This document shows, piece by piece, positions 25,501 through 37,124 of a stretch of 64,000 bases of DNA. The stretch's first letter is position 1, and each line of letters opens with the position of its first letter. The stretch spans positions 15,062,501-15,126,500 of the forward strand of contig JANCRA010000019.1 in assembly GCA_024362935.1 (NCBI GenBank), given 5' to 3'. The position numbers were made by a program, and so were the translations under genes. The stretch comes from Setophaga petechia (lineage: Eukaryota > Chordata > Aves > Passeriformes > Parulidae). A model generated the notes under the pieces. That model saw only the letters and a program-made list of their open reading frames with translations. It did not search any database and was not told where the DNA came from.

Positions 25501-28500
25501 TTACATACTTCTCTGAAAGACCATTTGATTTGATTTCTACCTGAAAGTTTTACTCTTTTCTGGGATTCATGAGAAAGAATTTTGGTGCTTCATGTTTACA
25601 GAGCTTATGAGAAAACATAGGGAATAATACAAATATGGCTGTTTTTCTGACTGATAGTGAGCTGAGGTGGACTTGTAGCCTTACTTTCAACACTGTTTAT
25701 GATCTTATTCAAAAATAAAGTAATATAGAGCATAAGCTGAAGTCTTCACTCCTTGCAGGACTTCTGCCTTGGAGCAGCACTAAAAAAACCCCACAAATGA
25801 TTTTGTAGTGCTGTGATACAAAAGAAAAAAACGGTGTCTGCATTTCTGTTGCAGGATTGGTAATGCCAGAGCTGGTGGTTCCCCTTAAGCTCTGTGCACA
25901 AAGAGGTTTGGCTCTACATGCCACTGCCCTGCACCTCTATATCCTGGTCCTGAGAGATGGCACAACATGTGTGATGTCAGAGGAGAGGAATTGAAGGTAA
26001 GCTCTATTTTTCCATCCTATTCCCTTTCTCCTCTCAGCTCTTCCCTCTACAAGAACTGTGAGTAGAGCTTTTGTTTGTGTGAGATCAGTGGCTGAAGGGC
26101 AGGGACGTTGCAGGGGATTTCATATGCTAGCAGATGTAGAGGGGAGACTCAGTGTCACCTGGTCTTTGACATTCCCTTCCCAAACAGCTCACAGACACAA
26201 TTAGATCATTTGTGCAGTAGGGACAAAAAAGTTTAGTGATAGCAAATTTTGGTATGGGTGTTGTATAGGATAAAAATTGCATTCCCTATCACTTACACCA
26301 AAGAAAGGAAATGGAGGGGGCGCACAGTTCCTGACAAATGCAGGCTGAGGGGAATGGGCAGTGAAGGAGGTGAAGTGAGACAAAGCTGAGTCAGTAACAG
26401 GGGTAAGATCAATCTGCCAGTGGTAAGGATTAAGTTGCAAAGAGTCTATTTCCCAGACTCAAGGGAAGTGTCAGGCAAAAGAGGGCACATTTCACACAGC
26501 AGTGTCCTGTTGGGGCAGAAAAGCTGAGCTCTGCAAAAGGGCAAACCAGCATTGTATCCTTTCTCACATCATGAGATAACCACACAGGTTACCCTTGAGA
26601 ATTTGGAGAACTATTTATTTATTACCCTTTAGAGGATAGAAAGGAGTTCTGCCAGCATGTGCAGCACTGCTTGCCACCAGATTCAGGCTAAGCTAACCTG
26701 TGTTTATATCTCATAGGGGGGTGGGTCTTTGACATGGGGGGAATTCCAACCTGTCTCGCTCCAGGGAGCTGAGACAGTCCAAAAACATTACATCACCTCT
26801 CTGGGTTGCTGTCTGCTAGAAGCACAGCGTTGTCTTTGTGATGTATCAGGATGCAGATTTATATTTAATGCATAATTTAAGGGGAAGAACAAGGCTAAGC
26901 AAATAAAGAATGCTCCACGAACTGAAACATTCACAGCTGAGTGAGGAGCCCCTTGAAAAGCCTTCAGTATAAACCAGCAACACAGCTCAATCAGTACCTT
27001 TCCAGGCAATACTATCTAACCACTGGGTAAAAGGTTTCAATAACTGAGCACTGGCAGAGTATATTGACTGTTTGTCATTGCAGCAAGATGCCTTCAAAAA
27101 AACCCTGTGCTCATATCAGAACAAGCCACAAAATGCCAAGGAAATCAATAGGTCACTTACACACTTTTAGAGCCAGCAGTATTATGAGAGTCACAGTGAA
27201 CTGATGGTTATTAACCCTGCAAAATTAAAAACTCACTTGAGTTCAGCACTTTTGGAGCACCAAGGGACATAATGCAACCCAAAGAAATGTTTATAGCAAT
27301 TTAAGGATTTATAGTTGCCCTTCTGCTTGTCTGAAAGATAGATAGAGGAGAAACAGCCTCTTAAAGATTATTGTTAGGTTGTTTGTCATGAAAGTTTTTA
27401 AAATTGTATCCAATATCTTATTCCTTTTAATTATGTTAGATGTCCTATATTTTTAGGGACCAGTAAAACCTAAAAGACTCACAGGTAAATAATGTTGCTC
27501 TATAGGACATGAAATAGATGATGTTGAACACAGAAATCTCAAAAATCTGAACCACACTACTGTCTGTCAGTTTTACAGAGAGGAATGGTAAATATGAGTT
27601 CTAAAGTGTTGGACTGGAAATGCTACAAACTCTCCCTCCTCTCATTCCATTTGCATTCCATTTACCTGTACAACTTCTCTGGGGAAACTGTCATGCTCAG
27701 CAGACACAAGTGCTAGAGATACATTGTGACATTCAGCTCTACATCACTTTCTCATTCTGTAAATTAACTTTCTACTCATTTCCAACCAATAAAACAAACT
27801 GCCATAAACTACCCTGCTCCAGCTGTCCTGGAGCCTAAGAGGGGTTAGTGCTACGACTAGGAACAGCTGGCTGAACTAAACTTGGGCACAGTAAAAGCAA
27901 TATTGATAGGCAGAGGAAAACATTTTGGACAAGTAACCAACACAGTAATAACATTTTTGCTTGAGGGACAGCTGCTCTCATTTCTTAAGGTGGCAGGCAG
28001 CCTCAGTGTGGTTCTGCATTTCTCATTACACCATATGACAAGAAACACCATAAAAGTCTTCTTTCATTTATGACCAGTGAGATTGGACCTTCTCCTGGCA
28101 GAATCTGACTTGGCCACAGTTATTAAAACTTCTGTGGCTTGGTTTGCAATGAACTGAATTTGAATGCACTGCTCTGAATGTGATGGGCCTCAGACAGTCA
28201 GATTCCCCACAAGCAAAACTCTGCATGAAATAACACAGATATCACAAGGATCCACAGATTTAAGACCACTCAGTAGGTTTTTTTTAATAAAACTCTTCAA
28301 ACGTTTTTTCAAACCATTACAACTTTTAACATCCATATAATATCTTATGGCAAGGAGTTCCACAGTTTGAAGGAGTGTTATTTGAAGCACTCTTGCCCTT
28401 TTACTTATTTTGAGCTTTTCTTTTATTGCTTCTTTTAGTGTACCTACGTTTTATAATGTATAAGACTGTTTTGTTGCCATCTATTCAACTTTTAATGCTA

Positions 28501-28638
28501 TTCATGATTTTGCACAATTTTACAAGTTCTCCCTCATATCTTCACAGAATGGAGAGATGCAGTATGTTTGTTGACCCTTTTTATGAAAAACTCACATAAT
28601 TTTGATCATAATTTTTTTCCTTTTTTCCCATGCTTTTT
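22525..28638. other. Unique AT-rich non-coding sequence
   Basis: About 6 kb with no recognisable gene or transposon. A GC-richer patch at 23620-23900 has overlapping frames of 69 to 120 codons on both strands and contains AATAAA followed by an 18-nt palindrome (23863-23880); it could be a decayed LTR, but I cannot show this. The stretch 24600-25040 is dense in developmental transcription-factor-like motifs. Confidence 0.45.
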
Positions 28639-28709
28639 CCAGTTCTACTATTTTTTTTTTTTTTTTTTTTTTTTTTTTGCAATGAGATGACTGGAATTAT
28701 ACCAGTTCT
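28639..28709. repeat. 28-nt T run inside a short direct repeat
   Basis: A pure run of 28 T occupies 28651-28678. The octamer CCAGTTCT occurs on both sides, at 28639-28646 and 28702-28709. Read on the minus strand this is a poly(A) tract with a 23-bp leader bracketed by a possible target-site duplication, but the inserted body is too short to identify. Confidence 0.75.
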
Positions 28710-29296
28710 TCAAGATGTGAGCTCCTCATGGATTTGTAAAGTGTTTCAATAATCTCTGCTTTATTCTCTATTTCTTCTCTAATAATTTTCAACACTCAAT
28801 TTGCTTTTTCACAACTTCAAAGCACTGAACTGATGTTTTCCTAGAATATCCGTTATAATCACAAGGTCTCTCCTAAATGGTAATGATCAGTACAGAGCAT
28901 ATCACTGAAATTTTTTATTTCAGTAAACACAAGTTTTTGTTTCATATCTTTACATATTCAGAACTGCCAGACTGTTGATATTAATTAAAAAAATTAATTT
29001 TTAAAGTGAAAATGTCTAATGTTTTGATTTAGTGGAAATAATCAAGATTTTCAACCCCTTTTTAAAAAATCAACAATCTTTCATGATGTAAAAGTGAAAC
29101 AGTGAAAGTATGCCAGAGTAGAAAATGGAGTTTCTTCTCAGTTCAGTGGCTGTATTTCAGAACAGTATATGCAAGGACACAAGGATTTCCTACCACCCAC
29201 AGAAAAATCTAAGTCTATGGTTTGGATGGGTCATAAGAACTATCCAAGATTTCCATGTCAACTTGCTGTTCATTATGAAGCCTAAATTAATAAAAG
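28710..29296. other. Unique AT-rich non-coding sequence
   Basis: No gene or element is recognised. Confidence 0.45.
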
Positions 29297-29349
29297 AACC
29301 AACCAACCAACCAACAACAACAACAACAACAAAAAAACAAACAAAAAAA
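29297..29349. repeat. (AACC)n-(AAC)n-A-rich compound microsatellite
   Basis: Four AACC units grade into about six AAC units and then A runs with scattered C. Plus- and minus-strand frames across it give threonine/lysine-rich or valine/phenylalanine-rich peptides that are artefacts of the repeat. Confidence 0.95.
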
Positions 29350-30390
29350 CCCCACCAAAAACCTTTGAAGAACAAAAGTTTAATAGATTACGTTTTAACA
29401 TCTGCCACCAACCTGCTCTTTGCAAGCAGAACATCACCATGAGTTGAATAGTCTCTATACAAAACCTCTGACTCTTGCACCACGAAAATTTCTTGAAGGA
29501 AGAGTGACCATCTCATTAACTCACAGAGGTTTTGCTCCTACTTTCAGCACTCTATTCAGAGAAAATGTCATCAATCAGCTTTCTATTAATTTGGGTGGCT
29601 GTATCTTGGCAGCAACATTCAAATTACTCAGGGCTTACAATTTAGAAATATCCTCACCACTGTATTGAATGGTGATTTATCATTACAGCAAGGAGATGTT
29701 AATTAGAGCAGAACTACAGGCCTCACAATTTAATCATATTTTAATGGGTTTTCAAGTCCTACTAAAAATATTTCCAAAAAATATTTGGTGACAGACTAAT
29801 GTAATTAAACTGATACCTCAGTTTTTCAAACTTTGAAGGGTCACCAGTTACAAGCAATGTTTCAAAATCAAATCTCATTTTACAACACTCTGTACCATAA
29901 TTATGGATGAATAATGGAAATCGATACAAAGGCAAGAACAGAAGCTGTAGAAAATTATTCTGGTCAAATCGTTCATTAGTATAATCTTTAATGTAGAATG
30001 CAAAGACAAGCAACAGCTAAGATCCCTATTGCTTATATTTTTTAAAAGAAAACCTTTAATGAAGCTGCAACCAGAAATGTGTTTTCATAACTGTGATCTG
30101 AGATATTGTATTTCTTTAAGTACATATCAATTTCAAACACAAGTCTGCTTGGCAGGATGAGGAGGGCTCTCCTAATAAATCATCCATCCTTTCCACTCAT
30201 GCATGAAATCAGTGTAACATGCATGAAAAAAGATAACAGATTATTATACTAAATCAAAAAGAAATAAGGCATACTTATATTTTTAAGGAAATATGTTCAA
30301 GCAGAATTGCTGGCTGTGCTTAATGCTTCTGCTTTGTTTTTGATTCTGCAAGTTTTATGGAATAAGTTTTAGCCTGAGTTAAAGCAAAGA

Positions 30391-30409
30391 CCATGTTATG
30401 ATAACATGG
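30391..30409. repeat. 19-nt palindrome
   Basis: CCATGTTAT at 30391-30399 is exactly complementary in inverse order to 30401-30409, around a single central G. It may be a chance structure or a dimeric factor site. Confidence 0.9.
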
Positions 30410-30630
30410 CATTTGCTCCGACATCATAGCTAGTGTACAAAAAGTGCCATGGGTGCCAGATTGTTGGACCATCACCTTTTGAAAATTTAGAAGCAGCGGG
30501 AAGGGAAGGAAAAGAGTTAAAGGTCGTTTAAAAGCGATAAGGAGGAAAGAGAAATATATTTTAAACTCTTTTTGCTAATTACTCTGTTGTCCCCGTGTCC
30601 CTTAATAGGTTTGCGATCCGCGGGGCTGCG

Positions 30631-30644
30631 CTGACACCTAGTGG
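30631..30644 (-). promoter_or_regulatory. Predicted CTCF-binding site
   Basis: On the minus strand the 14-mer CCACTAGGTGTCAG matches the vertebrate CTCF core consensus CCASYAGRKGGCRS at 13 of 14 positions; the one mismatch is T for G at position 11. It sits in the only locally CpG-dense spot of this AT-rich region (GCGATCCGCGGGGCTGCG is just upstream on the plus strand). CTCF marks insulators and loop anchors, and motif orientation matters for loop direction. Occupancy is unknown; this is a motif call only. Confidence 0.45.
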
Positions 30645-33600
30645 TGCTCGCCTGGCTGCAGGGGGACCCTTGGGTGGATTGCCAGATGCTGGTTGTGTCC
30701 TCTGGAAGCCAGCATCATCTTCATCTTTGAGAAATCTTCTCCAAAAGCTGCATGAAAAGCTGTTGGAAAGAATGTGTTCACCACCATCAGCTCCTCAGTG
30801 GAATGGCTTCGTTCAGAACACGAGGATGTTTCCATATTGAGGAAAACACAGCTGGAAGAGATAATGGGAAAGTTCATCCAAAGAGGTGCAGTGATGCAGA
30901 AGGGTCTACAAGCCAATAAGGAAGCCCATCAGTAGAACACAAAATGTTCTCTTTCAGATGGCCATTTATTAATGAACACAGAGCAAACAGCCTGAGCTTA
31001 TCATCCTACAGCAAAACCCAGCATTTCTCTGTGGTCACTATACCACTGTCCAGTGTTATGTCTGAAGAAATGAAGGGAAAACTGTTGACCAGGTATGTCC
31101 CATTTAGCTTGAAATGCCTCTCAGATACTTCACTGTGGCTGATGCAAATGAATGATGTCTCTTCAGTCTTACCAGGATGCAGTATATTTACACAGTGAGA
31201 TGTATCTGCAGGTTTAAATCTGGAGGCTTTAGTGAAAGGTGCATTACATTCAGAATTTCACTATATAGAAAAGTTTAATAGTGCAAAACTTTAATAAGTT
31301 TCAAATATTTGAAAAAAAACCTCAAAAAACCCTTCAACTACTCTAACCTGTTTTCTTCTTTCCATTAAGCCTTGTCTAGAGGATCAATTACTTCACATTT
31401 TCTGACATGATCTACTGGCTGAAGAGCATTTGGTAAAATTAAGTATGGATTATGGACAAAATCCAAGGACTCAGTGAATTTGAAGGGTATGTTATCTATG
31501 AGTTAAAGAGGGTCAAACCTGACCATTTCATTTAGTAATTTAATGGTGCTCTTTCAAATAGTGTTCCTTAAAAATACAGAGAGTCTGCATCTGTTCTCAT
31601 TGATCATTATAAATTCATCTGATCAATGGAAGTGCTGCATCATATATGCTGGAATAGGTGAGACCAGAACTCTGCTTTGTAAGAGCAACCACAGGACAGA
31701 CGACCTGGTTAGGAAATTAGGTTTGGAGAAAGTTGTCTGCATATCACTGTTTGTAGATCTACATCTATAGGCAATAAGCTCCTCAATTACAGTAACATTC
31801 CCTATATGTTTTCAGAATGCTATATAAGCTCACCGTGCCGCTCCTCTTCAGACAGGACATTATTTAGCAGATCTCCCTGGCAGCATTACGTGGGGTGATG
31901 AAGCCTATTAGGTATGCTGAGGAAGAGAAAGGGATTTATAGGAGCACTGTACCCCTGAATCAAATCTGGGTGGGTATACGTCATCCCTGTGAGGGATTCT
32001 GAATACATCCAGTAATTTCAGCCAATTTTATAAAAGGGCAGAATTGCCAACAACATTAATTTCATGTAAGTCTTCTGAAAATTAGAAGATCTTAGGGCTT
32101 CCCCCCGCCTCTCCCCAGTGGAGATCCTGGCACATATCTGCCCTGTTGGTGCCTGCCTAAACTAAACAGGGCTGACACCATGCAACCTGCCCAGCCAAAT
32201 GCTGCCAGGAGGCAAGCAGGGATGTGAAGAGAGGTGGAGGCAGAGCAGAGAGTCTGAGGAACCTTTGGGAGAAGGGGTAAAGAAGGTTCGAGTTGGCTGC
32301 TTGTAACTACAAGTTTTATAAAGCCTACTTGTTTCTGGAGAAACTCTTTCTGTTTTGTATGCAAGTGGTGGAATTGTCAGTGCCTACCACAGTCAATTTT
32401 TTATGGTTTAATCGGGAGGGAATGACTACTAGATAGCGCATAGGATAAGATGGGAAACTTGGGGTAGACACCTTGTCTCACTCTAATCAGAAAATTTCCA
32501 TAGGTTTTAATGTCTTAGGATCATGTCTTTCAAAGAAAATCTTCAGATGTTGAAATATTTACTACCTTATGTTAAGATCAGTTCTCACATAGCCTATGTT
32601 AAATTATAGGTGGTTTATATTTATTCACTGAGGAATGGATCTCTGTAACAAGACAGTCTTTTAGGATTGAGAAATTTTACTTCTATCAAGAAAGGTGATG
32701 AAAAATTATTTCTAACTATTGGAAGATTATAAAAGAAAAATAAGGGTGAATATATTTTTAAGCTAACAGACCACATCTTGTAAGAAATAATGGGGTATAA
32801 AGTGAAGGATTTTGATATAAAGAAAGAACCCTTCCTAACCTCTTGTTTATTCTAATTGTACTTGGGCAGATTCATGAAAGCTGTGATGGGATAAAAAGAG
32901 TGAAGAAAATATTTTTCTTTTGGTTTGTCAATGCTGAAAATATTTACACCATATTTTAGCAGTTTGAACTATATTAATAGCATCTGTGAATGAACTTCCA
33001 GATTTGTAGAATAATTCCTATATCTAAATGACCTGTTTGAATAACACACAATTTTACAAATTCTACTGTCCTGTTACTTTTTATTTGTTAAAATAATTTT
33101 AACATTGTTAATGAAAATGTTACAGATATCACTTAAACAGGGAAGGGACCATTAAAAGTAGGTACGTGTTTCATGTGATGATTTTTCTTATTGTTGTCTT
33201 TAGAAGTGCATAGGGTGACTCTCTTTCTTCCACCTTCTTTTGACTAACCTTTGTCAAAATCTTCTAGAATCTTCTAAAACACCAAGAAACAAATGTATTG
33301 CTTTTTTCATGGGCCATACCAACCTAATGTTCTCTGTGATCACTCGAAAAACTCAGCATTGTATCTACTGAGGCAGAACAACTCACAGATGTTTCTGAGA
33401 TGTGCAGAGGTGTACAGAAATGATACAAAGATGGACCAATGTCATGTCTGGAGTAATAGCTTGGTCCTGAGATATTTTACTACAGGAAGCACCTTTAGGT
33501 TACATGCAAAATACCAGTCCTGAAGGCCCTGATATCGCTCCAAACAACCCAGTAATTTTTCCCTAGCTAACATAAATTTATAAATCCATTGTGGTGCTCT

Positions 33601-35394
33601 TCTAATAAATCCCTTGGTGCAGAGTGAAAAAACTGGTGTAATTTGTTCAGACAAGCAGATGGAAGGGTGCATAGGATACATCTCTGTTCTGATGTCAACC
33701 AAATATGCTGGGAGTCAGCTACTGTTTTAAGATTTTGGGTTTGGTGGGATGGGTTTTTGACGGGGATGTCTGTGGATTTTATGCTTATCTTGTCCCTTCT
33801 TTATCACTGACTTGGAGCTCAGTCTGAAGGTATTGGATAGGAATACATAGTCTAGCAATGATAGTCAGTGATCTGTTAAAGATTTCTGATGGTATGGAGA
33901 TTCCTCATTTTCTTTACATTTTCTTTAAGCTACCTGATAAATTCTTTGAATATCTGTTTTAAACTGCCATTAACCAGTGCTCAGTTTGACTTCCTGCTGT
34001 GTTCTGTGTATTTTTCTCCCAGCAAAACACTCTGGCCATTGTGCAAGGGGCACTGCCATCCAAATATGTCATATTTATTCAGATAGTCCATGCCAAAATA
34101 ATTTTAAGTTATACTTCAACTAAAGAATAAATAAACAGTCTGAAATTTCCCTCAGTAACCTGGTTCCTATAGCTGCAAAAACACTTTTTGAAACAGCATT
34201 TGTAATTTTTTGTGACAATGAGCCATGGAAACTGTCCCTCATATGTTTCTAATAATATCTGAATTTTCAAGATATACTGGGATATGTGAATTTCCAAGAC
34301 ACTCTGCTTTGACTCCTTTGCTAACTAACCTTACTGTTCTCACTCCTCAGCTGTACCCTAGCACGTGGTTTGCTGGTAGGAATGCTAACCAAAACAGATT
34401 GTTTACAATACCCAGTCACACATACTGCTCACTCTGATATATGGAGAGTGTGCTAAAAAATCTGATTTTCAAAAACAATTGGCTCACATGGTACAAATGA
34501 AATGTAGTGCTTTGCTTCCACTGAGGTTCCTAAATGATCTCCAGAAATATTTAGTTCTTGCTCCCAATGTTAAGTGCAGAGAACATTTGAAATCTTGATC
34601 ACTTTTTTTTAATATGTAACAACAAATGCCATCTCTTTAAAAGTAGGTCAGTTATTTAGGTTCCTTAATAAAAACACTGAATTCCTTTAAATGTGACACC
34701 ATGTAGCCTTTGTACTTAATCAGAATAAATCTGGAGAACTGTAAAGCACTATTCAATAAGACTGAAGACTGTTCATAATATTTTAGTGAATGTTCTAGGA
34801 GGGACTATAAAAAGTTTAAAAAGTCAAATAAAATTCTGGATTAAAATATTGAGGTTGTTCTATGAAAAAGCTTAGACAATGATATAAGGCGAATTTTTGG
34901 AATCAGGATTTTTATACTGATATTTATATTATATGGACACAAATACTTGTGGTTCTGTGGCTCTAGCAGCATTTTTCTCCAGTCTCTTCAGGTTCACTGT
35001 GTCTCAGACACGACTCATAACTTTTGGCATGTAGAAGTCCATCCAAGTGCCTTCAGGAGCTCCAGTCTTCTTCCACAGAGTAACTCCACAGGAATGGGTG
35101 TTCCTCTCTCCCATCCTTAACCACATTTGAAGACATCTTTACATAACTTTATTCAAAACCTGAAGAGGAAACTCAGATTGTTTCTTGGCTTCCGGGAGGA
35201 GCAAGCTTGACCTTTTCATGTCTATATTTAATTTAAATATTTATGCAGCAAAAATAAATCCTGTGTTTTTACTCTGCTTTCTGGAAATTTTCAATGTTAG
35301 GTTTATACTGTCCTTGATTTTCCTTTCTTTTCTTATGACTCAAAGTAACTGAGGTTATTCTATCTGGATCTGCTGCTTGGCTGTAAACAGCCCT

Positions 35395-36262
35395 TTGGCA
35401 GCCAGTCACTAGTGGCGTTTCTGAGGGCTCATTTTTGGGGCCAGTCCTGTTTAACATCTTTATCAATGATCTGGATGAGGGGATCAAGGACACCCATATG
35501 CAGTTGTAGATGGCACCATGCTAGTCCTACCACCCCTAAGAGAACTGAAAATTTTTAATGGAAATTGGAGAGCAGGAAGGCTCTGCAGAGGCATTTGAAC
35601 AGGCTGAATCAATGGGCTCAGGCCAGCTGTATGAGGTTCAACAAGACAAAGAGCTGTGTCCTGTCCTTGTGTCCCCACAACCACAGGCAGCACTACAGGC
35701 CGGGCACAGAGTGGCTGAAAAGCTGCCCAGAGGAAAAGGACCTGGGGATGCTGCAACAGCAGCTGAACATGAGCCAGCTGTGCCCAGGCAGCCAAGAAGT
35801 CCAATGGCATCCTGGCCAGCGCCAGCAGGACGAGGGCAGGCATTGTCCCCTGTGCTCAGCTGAGGTGCGGCCACACCTCGAGTGCTGTGCTCAGTTCTGG
35901 GCCCTCAGGACAAGAAAAACAGAGAAGGGCAATGGAGCTGGTGAAGGGTCTGGAGCACAAGTCCCATGAGGAGCAGCTGAGAGAGATGGGGTTGCTCAGT
36001 CTGGAGACAAGGAGGCTCAGGGAAGACCATGGAAGCTTTAGATTTACATTAGGAAAAATTCCCTCATAGAAAGGATTGTCAAGCTTTGGAACACGCTGCC
36101 CAGGGAAGCAGTGAAGTCACCATCCCTGGAGGTGTTTAAAAGGCACATAGCTGTGGCATTTAGGAACATGGTTTATTGAGCATCTAGTAGTGTTGGTTTA
36201 ATGGTGGGACTTAATGATCTTGGAAGTCTTTTCCAACCTAAAGGATACTTATGACTGTATAT
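35395..36262 (+). mobile_element. CR1 LINE fragment, RT thumb to 3' end, with a foreign 47-bp patch
   Basis: This is the longest CR1 in the window. It opens inside the RT domain ([12 protein letters not shown] and [13 protein letters not shown] coding) and continues with ALQRHLNRLNQWAQ, SCMRFNKTKS, TEWLKSCPEEKDLGML and EVRPHLECCAQFWALR, all CR1 ORF2 signatures. The YADD segment is interrupted: between 35520 and 35571 the expected sequence is replaced by 47 bp that recurs at 37078-37124 outside any CR1. Reading frames shift several times. A further deletion lies near 36030, after which the UTR resumes (CACGCTGCCCAGGGAAGCAG, CCATCCCTGGAGGTGTTTAA, GATCTTGGAAGTCTTTTCC). The terminal octamers are degraded. 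The copy is dead. Confidence 0.92.
35524..35570 (+). repeat. 47-bp patch inside CR1, copy A of a dispersed direct repeat
   Basis: Identical to 37078-37124 at 45 of 47 positions and in the same orientation, 1554 bp apart. It is foreign to CR1 at this point. The right junction shares GGAG with the expected CR1 sequence, consistent with microhomology-guided template switching. Confidence 0.9.
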
Positions 36263-37077
36263 ACATAAAATATTTTCAGAAAAAATGTGGAAACCTGTTG
36301 TTTTAACAAGATTCAGAAAAAAAAAAAAAAAAGGTGTGTTTCTTTTTTAAATTCCCTAAAAAATAATCCAGTTTCAATTTTACAGAAAGGATTTCTTCAG
36401 TGTACTTTTCAAATATATGTTAGAGAAAATGATTTCAACAAATTGCTTCCCTTTTCCATTCTATGCCAGAATGCAATTTGAAAACTGGAAGTTTATGAAG
36501 AAAACCGAAAATACAGTTTTGACGTTACTCAGGAAGAGAGGAAGAACAAGAAGATTAATCAAGTGTAGTTTTTATTATATTTTCTTTTAATTTTTTATTA
36601 TTATTATTTTCATTGATTAATAATCCAATATCCGTAAGTAAAGCTTCTCAATAAAACCAAAAATAATTTCTCTTATTTTCTGCATATGATGAGAGTACAA
36701 AAAAATGGGTACAGAATTTGCATAAAGGAGTTCACTGGTGCTGGATGCTTCATATTTGGGATGCTCTGTGTTCTTGTAAGATCTCTAGTTCTGAGGCCTT
36801 TTCAAAAGGCTGACCTGAATTACTAACTCCAACTTTAACAGCAAGGGAGAAATCGTGGGTCTTTTGAAGTTAATAGCCAGACTTTCAAGGTTTTCAAGGG
36901 AGCTGGTTTTTCATCACAGATCTATCTAATGTAATAAAATCTAGATCATCTAATCCCTAGTCCTGGAATTTAAGCACTGGACTTCATTTTTACATTGATC
37001 ACTGAATAGTTCAGAATTAAAAGAGAACATTTTTTCCCCTATTGATGTAACATCTCAGGGATTGGCAAATCTAGGTG

Positions 37078-37124
37078 GTCCTACTACCCCTAAGAGAACT
37101 GACAATTTTTAATGGAAATTGGAG
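37078..37124 (+). repeat. 47-bp segment, copy B of a dispersed direct repeat
   Basis: The partner of 35524-35570, with two substitutions. It lies in otherwise unique sequence, so it is the likelier source of the patch in the CR1. Confidence 0.88.

Larger units (their letters stand above)
29350..35394. other. Unique non-coding sequence with a CTCF-like site
   Basis: Six kilobases without a recognisable gene or transposon. Notable points are a 19-nt palindrome at 30391-30409, a small CpG-rich patch at 30600-30660 in an otherwise CpG-poor region, a TATATAAG box near 31822 with no recognisable transcript after it, and a GC-rich patch near 32100-32290. None of the frames, at most 92 codons, has a known domain. 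Confidence 0.45.

Noticed and set aside
29125..29442. 105-codon plus frame and its minus counterpart
   Set aside because: Both cross the (AACC)n/(AAC)n microsatellite and owe their length to it.
31820..31870. TATATAAG box with a downstream pyrimidine-rich start-like site
   Set aside because: No recognisable transcript, LTR termini or coding frame follows; TATA-like words are common in AT-rich DNA.
35484..35874. Minus-strand frames of 119 and 78 codons
   Set aside because: They are antisense to a CR1 ORF2 fragment and carry no known domain.
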